Source: Discostella pseudostelligera
Lineage: Eukaryota; Bacillariophyta; Thalassiosirophyceae; Thalassiosirales; Thalassiosiraceae
Direction of reading: 5' to 3'
Assembly: GCA_036940085.1 (NCBI GenBank)
Contig: JALLBK010000497.1
Location: 1-11,788 of the forward strand
DNA length: 11,788 nucleotides
Below, piece after piece: positions 1 to 8,293 of this stretch. A program made the translations under genes and the position numbers. Below the pieces are notes generated by a model, which saw only the letters and a program-made list of their open reading frames with translations, made no database searches and was not told where the DNA came from. Within the stretch, counting starts at the first letter, position 1; every line of letters begins with the position of its first letter.

Positions 1-241
1 AGTGCATGATAACGACCATAAATGTCCCATATCAACCATGGGACAACCTCTGATGCTCTATTTTCTGTTGATGAGCATCCTTTCTTTGATGTCCTCCCCT
101 TCTCCTTGCTTGATAAGCGATGAGCAGCAAACTACTAGTATTAAGCAAACAATGATGGAAGAATGGAGTAAGATGGAATCTCCTCAGGGATAATGGAGCT
201 AATGAACTAGCTAATGGATGATGATGAGATTTTGTGATTGC

Positions 242-293
242 AGTAGGTTGCAGGCTGTTGCAGTATCTCTCTTGTACTTGAGTAGGTTGCAGG
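242..293 (+). repeat. 13-bp direct repeat, two copies
   Basis: AGTAGGTTGCAGG occurs at 242-254 and again at 281-293, a spacing of 39 bp start to start. The stretch between contains another TTGCAG. The copies are exact. Their role is unknown; they could be factor-binding sites or a decayed local duplication. Confidence 0.6.
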
Positions 294-355
294 TGGAAAT
301 TTGTCCCATAATTGTTTCTTTCTTCATTTTCTCCGCCACACGCCACAGAAGATGA

Positions 356-362
356 TGACGTG
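356..362 (+). promoter_or_regulatory. TGACGTG bZIP/CRE-like site
   Basis: The heptamer TGACGTG contains the TGACGT core bound by bZIP factors. In diatoms such cores are known as CO2/cAMP-responsive elements in carbonic anhydrase promoters. It lies about 620 bp before the AP2 gene start. A single short match is weak evidence. A second TGACGTG lies at 11437-11443, upstream of the RraA-like gene. Confidence 0.25.
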
Positions 363-523
363 TGACAACATCAACCAACCTTTCCAACAACTTCCGCTTC
401 CGCTGGGACACCTCCTTTCTTCCTTCTTCCCCAGAAAGGTGTGACATTCTCCTTTCGGACACCCCGACAGTTCGGCGAATACATACATGGGAACTAGTAC
501 AAATATACGAATTCTTGTGCTAA

Positions 524-564
524 TTTCGCGCTTTTGAATGACATCCAACCTTTCTTGGCGCGCC
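524..564 (+). promoter_or_regulatory. Two E2F-like GC boxes upstream of the AP2 gene
   Basis: TTTCGCGC at 524-531 fits the E2F/DP consensus TTTSSCGC. TTGGCGCG at 555-562, inside the palindrome GGCGCGCC at 557-564, fits TTSSCGCS. They lie 31 bp apart and about 420-450 bp before the chosen start codon. E2F/DP factors drive G1/S genes in plants, animals and many algae. Function here is inferred from the motif alone. Confidence 0.3.
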
Positions 565-599
565 GCACCCAAACAAAAATGCGAGGCTTTTTTGTTTTT

Positions 600-670
600 T
601 GCTGCAGGGGCAGCAGGCTGCAGCTAGCAGCGAAAAGCAATGCAGCAAAAGCAAGCAGCCAAACGAACAG
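600..670. repeat. CTG/CAG-rich simple-sequence patch
   Basis: This short stretch is crowded with CAG, GCTGCAG and AGCAG units, including CTGCAG at 602-607 and 618-623. It is not a clean microsatellite. Similar CAG runs reappear at about 860-873. It could extrude small hairpins or be simple-sequence leader DNA. Confidence 0.4.
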
Positions 671-741
671 CAAAAGACAGCACAGAATAAACGTCAATGC
701 AATCCTTTCTTTGGATCAATCGGATGGAAGAAGCCAACACC

Positions 742-753
742 GACGACGTCGTC
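742..753. promoter_or_regulatory. 12-bp perfect palindrome with GACGTC core
   Basis: GACGACGTCGTC is its own reverse complement. The core GACGTC resembles the centre of a CRE (TGACGTCA), a possible dimeric bZIP site. It sits about 230 bp before the AP2 gene start codon, probably in the promoter or leader. No further support is available. Confidence 0.3.
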
Positions 754-978
754 TGACGGAGAGAGAGGTCATCATCATCTTCTAATCTGCTCATCGTCCA
801 ACAGCATCAATACCCAAATCCAGTTGCCGAAGTCGTAGTGAGAAAAGAAGGGCCGACACCAGCAGCAGCAGCTACCAGTGACGGGCTAAAATCGATAACC
901 GCATCAATACGATTCCAAACCACCAAATACTTCCACCACACCACCAACCGCCCTCTCCGTTTTCGGTATCAATGCTCA

Positions 979-3900
979 ATGGCCATGGCGTCCACATTGT
1001 CACTTTGCACAGTCTCCACCACCGCCGCACCACCTCCACCACCAACAAATATGGCCGCGGCGTCACTGTCGTCGCCAGACGACGAGCTGTCGAGCAGCAG
1101 TCATCATCATGAAGATGTCGTGGAAAATTCATCGGCAGCGGCGGCAGTATCCGCCCCCGCTGCTGCCGAGGGAAAGGAGTCCTCCACCGCCAGCACTAAC
1201 AGCAGTAGCAACACATCATACACGACGCCCAAGCGTCCCGCGGGCCTAGCCGCCGTCACACCCAGCACGCAATCGTCGTCAATGTCGTCATCGTCAGCGG
1301 AGGAAGTAATGGAAGGCGAGCAACATGCGGCTGCGGAGAGTGAGAGATTGGAGGAGGAAGAGACTGGGGTGGCCATTGCTGTGTCGGCGTCGAATAATAA
1401 TTGTGATGGTGGCGGTGGCGGCAATGGCTCAGATCATGATCATGCCGAAGTGGTATTGGGGGAGGCGGTCATGCAGGAGGAAGGGCACGGTGGCGAGGGT
1501 CCCGTTGTCACCACCACTGTATCATCATCATCATCGTCAGCCGGTGGTGATGTTGTCATCAATACAGTCGAAAAGGCCTCCATTCAGCTAGGACCAAGGG
1601 TGACACCGGCACCTCCCAATACCACGGTGAAAGCGGAGGAGTCTTCGTCGGCTTCATCAACTAATTCACCAGTCAAGCCTCGAAATTTGGACGGGGCACT
1701 AAAGACGGGGGAGGATAGTAATAGTAGTATCAACAGCAGTGGTGGTGTTTTTGTTGGGGGTGATAGCAGTAGTGGTGGTAGTCCATCAGTGCCTCCTCCA
1801 GCAGTGAAACAGGAGGAATGTCCTTCCACTCCGGGGGGAATGATACAACCACGACAACACACAACTTCATTGAAGAATGCTCATTTTCCATCACCAACTT
1901 CCTTCTTGGCCGCGAAGATTAGTCCATTACGATCATCGTCGGCGCGACGGAATGAGGAGAAGAAGAAGAAATTGGGAGGTGGGTTGACGGCGGGGGAGGG
2001 AGTTGGAGTCGCAGCCGCTACTACTTCCATTTCTTCCAGTGTAGCAGCATCATCATTAGCAGCCATGACGCCCAGCAGGGAGAAGACACCCCCTCCTTCA
2101 AACAACAATATGGACGATGTGAGTGCATTGACTTTGGAAGAATCTCTTTTGTTTTTTGCAATTTATCAATTGTTGACTAATCAACCTCTCTTTTTATCGT
2201 CTCTTTATCGTCTTCCTCCACTGAACCCAATATTTGGACAATTCAGCAGGTCAATCTCTCCCCCGGAATGTTCTTATGCACTCCCAAACCTATTCCTACT
2301 CATGGTCAAGACCATCGAAGTGGTGGTGGAGGAGTTGGTGGTAGTAACTCGTTGAGCTTGAGTTCACGGCCATCCAGCCTCGTTCCGGGTTTGACACCCA
2401 CGAATTTTGCCAGTGATTTCGGGAAGGGGCATAGGAAGGAGGATAGTTTGAATGCGATGGATGCGAGCAATGGTAAGACAGTTTCATCTTTCTACATTAT
2501 TTTGCGTGCCTATTACCGATGTTGTGTTTTCCATGACAATGTTCCTAACATTTCTCCTCGGTTTGTTATCGTCTCATTTGTTGGACTAATCACAGTGTTT
2601 GCATGGCTTCATTCTCCCACGGGCCAAGGACTCTTCTCTCCCACTGGCGGACTCAACTCACTCTCGGTCACGAATACCCCCCGAGGAATGTATGGCTTCT
2701 CGGGTCCAACCGCCGCTGGCAACAAGGCGGGAATTACGCCGAAGCTTGCCCCATCTACCTCGTTATCATCAGCTTCGGGTCATGGATACTATGTGGAGCT
2801 AGAAGCTGGGTTTGATGCAGGCGTGAATACACCTAAGATACCGGAGTGCCAACGGAGCATGATTTGCATCTCACCATTGTCCTCGAAGAAAATGGGGAAG
2901 AACAAACTTGGGACTATGGGTGGCGTGGAGGGGGGAGCACCGGATACTCCTATGAGCATCAACTTTAGTGAAGTGTTTGCATCTCCTCGACTACCCACTC
3001 CGCGATTGAGTCGAATGGGCCCGCCGGCAGGAGGTGGAGGGGGTGGGTCGGAAGGGGTGGCTCCGGTTCCGAGGATGGAGGTCGGCCTCGTAACTTCTGA
3101 TGGGCGTCAGTCAAGCCCCGTGGCCAGTGCATTGCATGTGGCCGAACGGGGGATCAACCTCGATGATGATTTGAGTTCTTTGCTCCAGCTTGCGGAAACG
3201 ACAACTCCCGGTGGTGGACGATCTACCATGGCATTTATGTCCCCTCTACTGACCAGTAGTCTACGGAGGGTTACGGCCGCTCCACCAAGCTCGCTTCAAT
3301 TGCCAATAATAAGTGGGTCTTCCATTGCCTCTTCCGGGAAAGGAGGCGGGGTAAACATCAGTCCTCCTCAACTTGCTATTCGATCCTCCTCCTCGTGTGG
3401 ACTGTCGGAGGGGTCCGTTTCTCCTATTAAGGCGTCGTCATTGAAGAAAAAGGCTAAGAAGAGGAAGTTGCCCGATGTAACGACCGCAATGCCGAGTGGA
3501 TATCATGGCCAGCAGCAACCATCACCAGTGGGCTACTCCCATCCCAGTATGACGCCTTACCATCATCCCCACGTTGCACCTCCTCATCCTGCTGCCACCG
3601 AGGTAACTGCCTCCAATCATAGATATTTCCACCGTCCTGCATACGTTTCTCAAGGATATGTGTACTCGGGCCATCCAGCACCGCAGCAGCATTATGCATA
3701 CCCGGAAAACCATCAGCCGACGTCAAAAGTCTCCGCCAGTTCAACCACCGGTCCTTCGCCAGTCAAGTCTCCACAAAAGGCTACGCCTTCGGTGCAGAGC
3801 AAACACAAAACCAAACCTAAAATCGCACCAGTTGTCAAAAAGGAAGTCAAGAAGGCGCCGTCGTCAGCGCCACCTCCCAACGCAGCAGTAAGCACGGGAA

Positions 3901-4418
3901 AACGGGTACGAAAAGCATCACCGAAGTCCATTGGATCAAGCTCTGCTGGCGTTGCAAAGAAAAGCAAGAGTGCTTGTTCGGATCCTGCCGACAAGGATCG
4001 AATTACTGCTGCGATTATTGCCGTCAATAAAATTTATGGTGATGGAAGCGAGAAGGAGAGGAAGTTGAAAGAGGTGACGTTACGAGGGGTGACTCAGCGG
4101 CCTTCTCGAAAATGGGTGAGTAATATTTATGTCTCTGGTACTTATGTCGTATGTTTTGATATGATTCCGTTGTTCACATCTGCAATTTTTATTCCAACAT
4201 TAATCTAGCAAGCGCAACTGTATTACGCCGGGAAGTCACGATACATTGGAGTCTTTGACTCGAAAGAAAAAGCATCATTGGCTTACGAGATTGCACGTGA
4301 GGTGCTAAAAACGGATAAGGACGATGCGGGACCGTCCAATGCGGAGGAAACAGAGAGGGATGTCAACTTGGCACGAAAGGCTGCATTTGCCGGAGTGAAT
4401 GAGCTGTCTGGCAAGTAA
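979..4418 (+). CDS. AP2-domain (AP2/ERF-like) DNA-binding protein, four exons
   Basis: Probable nuclear transcription factor. Exons 979-2118, 2247-2472, 2596-4115 and 4209-4418 join to 1032 codons (1031 aa). The only recognisable domain is AP2 at about residues 950-996: it opens with the motif GVTQRPSRKW (953-962), continues QAQLYYAGK..YIGVFDSKEKA and ends with AYEIAREVL, the usual three strands plus helix. The last intron cuts between W962 and Q963. The remainder is low-complexity Ser/Ala/Gly/Pro sequence, presumably disordered. A basic NLS-like cluster KKKAKKRK lies at 739-746. Three sumoylation-type VKxE motifs occur at K218, K277 and K870, and seven [S/T]-P-x-[K/R] sites suggest CDK or MAPK control. 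The start at 979 is the first in-frame ATG after a stop at 835-837; ATG 985 (GCCATGG context) is an equally good alternative. A 5' exon cannot be excluded. Target genes are unknown. Confidence 0.85.
2119..2246 (+). other. Intron 1 of the AP2 gene, with NAGNAG acceptor
   Basis: The donor is GAT|GTGAGT and the acceptor lies at TTCAG|CAG|GTC, phase 0. The 128-bp form (ending at 2246) and a 131-bp form (ending at 2249) both keep the frame and differ by one Gln codon. The frame changes from the first to the second exon only if this intron is removed. If it is retained, the upstream frame stops at 2353-2355, long before the AP2 domain. Confidence 0.75.
2473..2595 (+). other. Intron 2 of the AP2 gene, frame-preserving
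   Basis: Donor AATG|GTAAGA and acceptor AATCACAG|TGTTTG define a 123-bp phase-1 intron. Its length is a multiple of three and it has no in-frame stop, so an unspliced message would still be translated with about 41 extra residues. The extra peptide is hydrophobic and aromatic, unlike the polar sequence around it, which argues that it is normally removed. It is also T-rich compared with the exons. Confidence 0.7.
4116..4208 (+). other. Intron 3 of the AP2 gene, splits the AP2 domain
   Basis: Donor TGG|GTGAGT and acceptor AATCTAG|CAAGCG bound a 93-bp phase-0 intron. Splicing joins RPSRKW to QAQLYYAGK and completes an AP2 domain, which is strong support for these boundaries. The acceptor TAG is also an in-frame stop codon (4206-4208), so retention would end the protein after 992 residues with half an AP2 domain. 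Confidence 0.9.
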
Positions 4419-4433
4419 GGAGTAAGAGGAGAA

Positions 4434-4439
4434 AATAAA
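4434..4439 (+). terminator. AATAAA, possible polyadenylation signal of the AP2 gene
   Basis: AATAAA occurs 16 nt after the stop codon at 4416-4418, followed by A/T-rich DNA at about 4540-4575. It is close to the stop, so cleavage could use another site further on. Evidence is the hexamer only. Confidence 0.3.
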
Positions 4440-5145
4440 TACAGCTCGATGAGGCCGGGAACTGCATAGAGATAATGATGATGACAGACGATTGAGCTTG
4501 GGATTTTCAAGGGCATCGTTCGCATCCCATGGATGTACAATATCTAACCTAATACAATATATAAAATATAAACGGCATATTAGAAGAGCACATCCTATCA
4601 TTATTTAGACATGGTATTGATGCATGTCACCAACTTGCATACCATCTCTCGCAACAGGATGTGACTTTGCAAAGCAACACCATACGATACCACCGCACCT
4701 CTCAAGAATCAATGACAGAAACTCATCATTGCATTGACTTCGATATCTCTAGATATCTTAAATATCCTATCTATCGGTCCAACCTCTCTCATCATCACTC
4801 ACCCGAATGACAAGCCCTTCATTTGGGTTCAATTCGATTCAAAATCCAGACTTCGCTCGTTCGACATCCGACCAATAAATCGGTAACTCCGGTACTCTCA
4901 ATGAGACGCGAGAACTCAAAATTTAGCTCAACATGTACGCGAAATATCGATTTATTCATAGAATTTTCTCGTTAGATGAATTTGAAAAGTGGGCCCAAAC
5001 TGATCCAACGCAGTGACGCAAAATCGTTGAATTGGCTTTCTCGTTTTATTGAAGAGAGTAGATACGCTTTCTCAGTATTTTCTCTTTGGCACACAGAGGA
5101 ACAATACGATCCGAGGTCGGAAGATTTTTGTCTCAGTGTCTCTTC

Positions 5146-5157
5146 TTGGCGCGGGAA
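5146..5157. promoter_or_regulatory. Overlapping two-strand E2F-like site
   Basis: TTGGCGCGGGAA fits the E2F/DP consensus on both strands: TTGGCGCG on plus and TTCCCGCG on minus. It lies about 490 bp before the CELF-like start codon. This is one of the better individual E2F matches in the window; occupancy cannot be judged from sequence. Confidence 0.35.
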
Positions 5158-5647
5158 GCGCACGAAGAAGGAATGTGACCCCAACAAGCAAGGTGCATGC
5201 AGGAAAGATGAAGCAAGAAGCTCTTGCCATGATATCGCGTCATTGCCGGTAGTGAGAATGTTCAAAGTTCAAAGTGAAAAGCAATGGTCGATGCCCTACA
5301 CCTACACAACATGGCATGTTCGAAGTCTCGTAGTCGTACCATAGGAGTACTAGGATAACACCTATTTGGTTTGGGTGAGCAGGTTCAGTTCATTGCGACG
5401 AAGCAATTGCTCCTACTGAGCTAGCAGCGCCTACCCTCCATCGCAACGCTCTGATTTTGTCTCGGCAGTAGCAGAGAAATAATTCCAACTCTGCTCGTTG
5501 GCCGACGGAAGCATAATTTCTCAGGGGATAGCTCGCCTATTATTTTATCATTGTCTTTCTTGGAGCGCGACTATCCAAGCGAAAGAGACAATTCCCAGCA
5601 AACATCGCGACCACCGCGCTGAGAGATTTGGAAACTACCCTCGCTCA

Positions 5648-7611
5648 ATGGCGGCGCAAGTGATCCCCATGTTAGATAGCCGCAACTTTTCGGCCATGAG
5701 CAGCAGTAACGGCGGCGACGCAACGAATACTGAGTACGATATCCACTCGCAGCATCCCGACCGAGGTGGTCTTTCTACCGCAGTAGTGGGCGGCGGCGGT
5801 GCTGTCGGTCATCCAGCCATTGCAATGACCGGTGCACAATACGGAGATTACGCCTATGCGCAAGGCGGCGGGGGTGATTACCGAGGCCGTCCGGGGTTTG
5901 AGAAGAATGATGAAGGTGAGGGCGATGATGTCGATGAAGATTATCATGAAGATGAAGGGGGGGATGAGGCCGACGGGCGTATTGAGCACTCACTCTACAT
6001 CGATCCGCAACGGTTGGATCAACCACTCAAGCTGTTTGTGGGTCAAGTTCCCAAGAATTTGACGGAAGAAGATCTTGCGATTGTCTTTGAGCCGTATGGA
6101 CGTATCCTTGATCTTACCGTTATCAGAGATCGTCGTTCGGGGAATCATAGGGGATGTGCTTTTGTGACGTATGAAAATGGCGAGGATGCTATGAAGGTTG
6201 TGCATGATATGCATGGCAAGTACACATTCGATGGTGCACCTTGGCCTGCTCAAGTTAGACCGGCGGCGGGGGAGGTTGAAGAGGGTGCCGATAAAGAAGA
6301 ATTTGATGGTAAGAGAATTCTCCAATGATACTCTATTCACCTCTTTACTTCGACCGTCTGACGAGCTTAACTTCTCCTCATTCTGCAGACACTCCCAAGT
6401 TATTTGTAGGACAACTGCCAAGGGAAGCCGATGAGCAACTCGTCCGCGATATATTTGCTCCCTACGGTGATATTATTAGCATTTATGTCATGAGGAAGAA
6501 GCACGATTCTACAAAAAATGGATGCGCATTTGTCAAGTTTCGTGAGCGTCAGATGGCACAACGAGCTATTGATGCCCTCGATGGAGAGTTACAATTGGAA
6601 GGAGTCGACAAACCTGTAAAGGTGAAGTTCGCCAACCAGAATAAGCAGCAGCAATGGCAACAGGGTGGTGGAATGCACTTGACTCATGATATGTACATGA
6701 GTCATCGAGCTCCCTTGGTCGGGGGTTATTACATGGCGCATCACCATGGATCCATGTCGCCCGTCTACCCTCATCAACAACAGTCACTGACTCCGGAAGA
6801 ATACTCACAGTCTGGAGTCTCTGTTTCGGACGGCACTCCTCCCGCAAGCATCATGACTGCTGGTGTGCACCCTCCTCCTCTCATGGGCATGCCTCCTGGT
6901 GCGTATCAGCATGATTCTTCAATACCAGTATACCACCAAGCTCCCGTGCATCACATGCACCCTGCCTATCACCAACTGTACAATATGTATGGCCCCTACG
7001 GTCCGGGCCAGCGACCTCCTCCATACGGTCCTGGGCGTGGTCCAAGAGGAGTGGGAAGAGACGTAGGTCCATCGCAGCCAGTTCCACCAAGACCTCGGGA
7101 AGGCCCCGCCGGTGCTAATCTCTTCATCTACCACCTCCCTATTGATCTCACCGATGCCGACCTTGCTACTGCTTTCAACCCGTTTGGCAATGTTATTAGT
7201 GCCAAAGTATTTGTTGATAGATACACTGGGGAATCCAAGGGGTTTGGATTTGTTTCTTACGACTCCATTATGAGCGCTGAACTTGCAATTGAGCAAATGA
7301 ATGGATTCCAGATTGGCAACAAGCGGCTCAAGGTTCAGCACAAACGTGTATCCCACCGGCCTCCACAGACTGGACTTGCCAACCCTGAGCCCCTTGAGGC
7401 AGGTCACCGTATGCCACTTGTTCACCGTGACCAGTACTACTCTCAAGTCGGTGTGGGTCCGATTCCTGGCGCGCAAGGCGGCCAATACAGTACATACGAC
7501 CTAAACCAACAGGGCCATCAGCCTCAACAGATAACTGTGTCTGGTTTAATCAGGGAGGTTGGAGGACTTGAGATTAACGATGTTGAAGATCAGGGAGTCA
7601 ACGACCTTTAA
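5648..7611 (+). CDS. CELF/Bruno-like RNA-binding protein with three RRMs
   Basis: Two exons, 5648-6308 and 6389-7611, give 627 aa. The order is: a Gly-rich, then acidic (Asp/Glu) N-terminus to about residue 115; RRM1 128-205 (RNP2 LFVGQV, RNP1 RGCAFVTY at 168-175); RRM2 224-302 ([14 protein letters not shown]); a 160-residue linker rich in His, Met, Pro, Gln, Tyr and Gly; RRM3 464-541 ([14 protein letters not shown]); and a short tail. Two RRMs close together, a long spacer and a third RRM containing [10 protein letters not shown] and [13 protein letters not shown] is the hallmark of CELF/CUG-BP/Bruno proteins, which act in alternative splicing, translation control and mRNA decay, usually at U/G-rich RNA. 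Which of these it does here is unknown. ATG 5648 (CTCAATGGCG) is the first in-frame ATG of the open frame and precedes all domains. The intron falls between RRM1 and RRM2. Confidence 0.92.
6309..6388 (+). other. Intron of the CELF-like gene
   Basis: Donor GATG|GTAAGA and acceptor TTCTGCAG|ACACTC give an 80-bp phase-1 intron with a pyrimidine-rich 3' part. Removal rejoins the EFD and [10 protein letters not shown] stretches through one Asp codon. Without removal the frame stops at about 6326-6328, after RRM1 only. Confidence 0.9.
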
Positions 7612-8293
7612 CTGATTCTTATTCAACCCTATATGTTTACGTGAAGAGCGAAGAGCATGATGTGAAGTACGTCTGTTTGATTGCCAGCGACGTTGGTATC
7701 TGACAAATTCACCATGTTCTTGAAGACTGAGCCTTATTTAGTCTACATTTTTGATTGCTGTTTCTGTCGTACTACTTTTGGAATGAGGACGCGGCTAATA
7801 ACGATTTTCAATGCGATGATGTTCGATGGTATGTCAAGTCAAGAGCTCATCCTCACATACAATTATGCGATTTGGACACACATTGCGATCATCCTGACTC
7901 TGCAATTTGATGTAGCTAACCAGTAAGAGGAAAGGTTCTTTAGAGAGCGTCGGTACTTAGGCAGTGTTGCCTTCATGGTTTTTGCTTCATTCCATTGTTC
8001 ACTTCTTTTCTTCTTGCTTCTTGCTCATCGCGAGAGCCGAGCTTCCACGTGGTCAAGTGAATGGCGGGAGACCCTCTCTTCTCTTCCCGCCATTTCGGCC
8101 ACAATGAGAATTCGCGGGAAACATGCACGCCCCTCCCGCCGCCCGCCGCCGCCATCCACCACCGCCGGCGGCCGCCACCACACCACCACTACGAACCATT
8201 CGGTACGATAATAATATCTCTCTTAATCATGAGCGGATGACATAACATCCGCCAGCAACCAACATCAGCTCACATTCAGATCACATCTATTGG
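7612..8293. other. Intergenic between CELF-like gene and dioxygenase gene
   Basis: Positions 7612-7960 show no gene or notable motif beyond A/T-rich 3'-region sequence. From 8040 on the composition turns GC-rich, with a promoter-like cluster described separately. A 78-codon ATG frame at 7975-8211 opens with a hydrophobic stretch but then runs into the GCC/CAC-rich tract; I do not treat it as a gene. Confidence 0.5.
8045..8175. promoter_or_regulatory. G-box plus E2F-like boxes and GCC-rich tract: likely promoter of the dioxygenase gene
   Basis: In order: CCACGTGG at 8045-8052 (palindromic G-box/E-box, core CACGTG, a bHLH or bZIP target); GGCGGGA at 8063-8069; TTCCCGCC at 8084-8091; CGCGGGAAA at 8113-8121, whose reverse complement is the E2F consensus TTTCCCGC plus G; CTCCCGCC at 8133-8140; then a GCC-repeat tract to about 8175 including the palindrome CCGCCGGCGG (8162-8171). 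AATGGCGGGA (8060-8069) and TCCCGCCATT (8085-8094) are a perfect 10-bp inverted repeat around a 15-nt spacer. The cluster lies 120-250 bp before the ATG at 8294. GCCGCC units also resemble the core of AP2/ERF GCC boxes. Motif identity is seen; function is inferred. Confidence 0.45.

Larger units (their letters stand above)
1..978. other. Upstream/leader region of the AP2 gene, no convincing gene
   Basis: I see no protein-coding gene here. Short open frames exist on both strands, but they are low in complexity, often lack an ATG and match no family I know. The stretch holds a 13-bp direct repeat near 242-293, a TGACGTG motif at 356-362, E2F-like boxes at 524-531 and 555-562, a CTG/CAG-rich patch at about 600-670 and a 12-bp palindrome at 742-753. 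It is best read as promoter plus 5' untranslated leader of the gene starting at 979. The first 200 bases could also include the tail of a neighbouring transcript, which cannot be decided here. Confidence 0.5.
4419..5647. other. Intergenic: AP2 gene 3' region and CELF-like gene upstream region
   Basis: No convincing gene lies here. The longest ATG-started frame (4976-5344, 122 codons) has no recognisable domain, signal or conserved motif. Visible elements are an A/T-rich patch at 4540-4575, GATATCT twice at 4742-4748 and 4752-4758, a CCAAT at about 4870, and an E2F-like double site at 5146-5157. The second half is presumably promoter and leader of the gene at 5648. Confidence 0.5.

Noticed and set aside
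2..193. 63-codon frame at the left edge as the end of a gene
   Set aside because: Met/Ser/Leu-rich, no recognisable motif, and its upstream part is outside the window. It cannot be supported.
600..670. CAG/CTG-rich patch as an expanded microsatellite or CRISPR-like array
   Set aside because: The units are irregular and interspersed, with no constant repeat-spacer pattern.
838..978. N-terminal extension of the AP2 protein from 838
   Set aside because: The frame opens with GTG at 838 right after a stop and has no ATG before 979, so these codons are treated as leader.
4976..5344. 122-codon ATG frame in the AP2-CELF intergenic region as a gene
   Set aside because: No domain, no low-complexity signature shared with neighbours, no start context of note, and the opposite strand is equally open. 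Random open frames of this size are expected.
5498..5647. N-terminal extension of the CELF-like protein from 5498
   Set aside because: It would begin with TTG; the first ATG in frame is 5648 with a usable context, and the extra residues have no family match.
6919..7485. 188-codon minus-strand frame across the third RRM of the CELF-like gene
   Set aside because: Antisense shadow of a strongly conserved coding region; no ATG-supported domain or motif of its own.
7975..8211. 78-codon frame with a signal-peptide-like start (MVFASFHC...LLFFLLLA)
   Set aside because: After the hydrophobic start it translates the GC-box and GCC/CAC-rich promoter tract into Arg/Pro/His/Thr low complexity. More likely non-coding.
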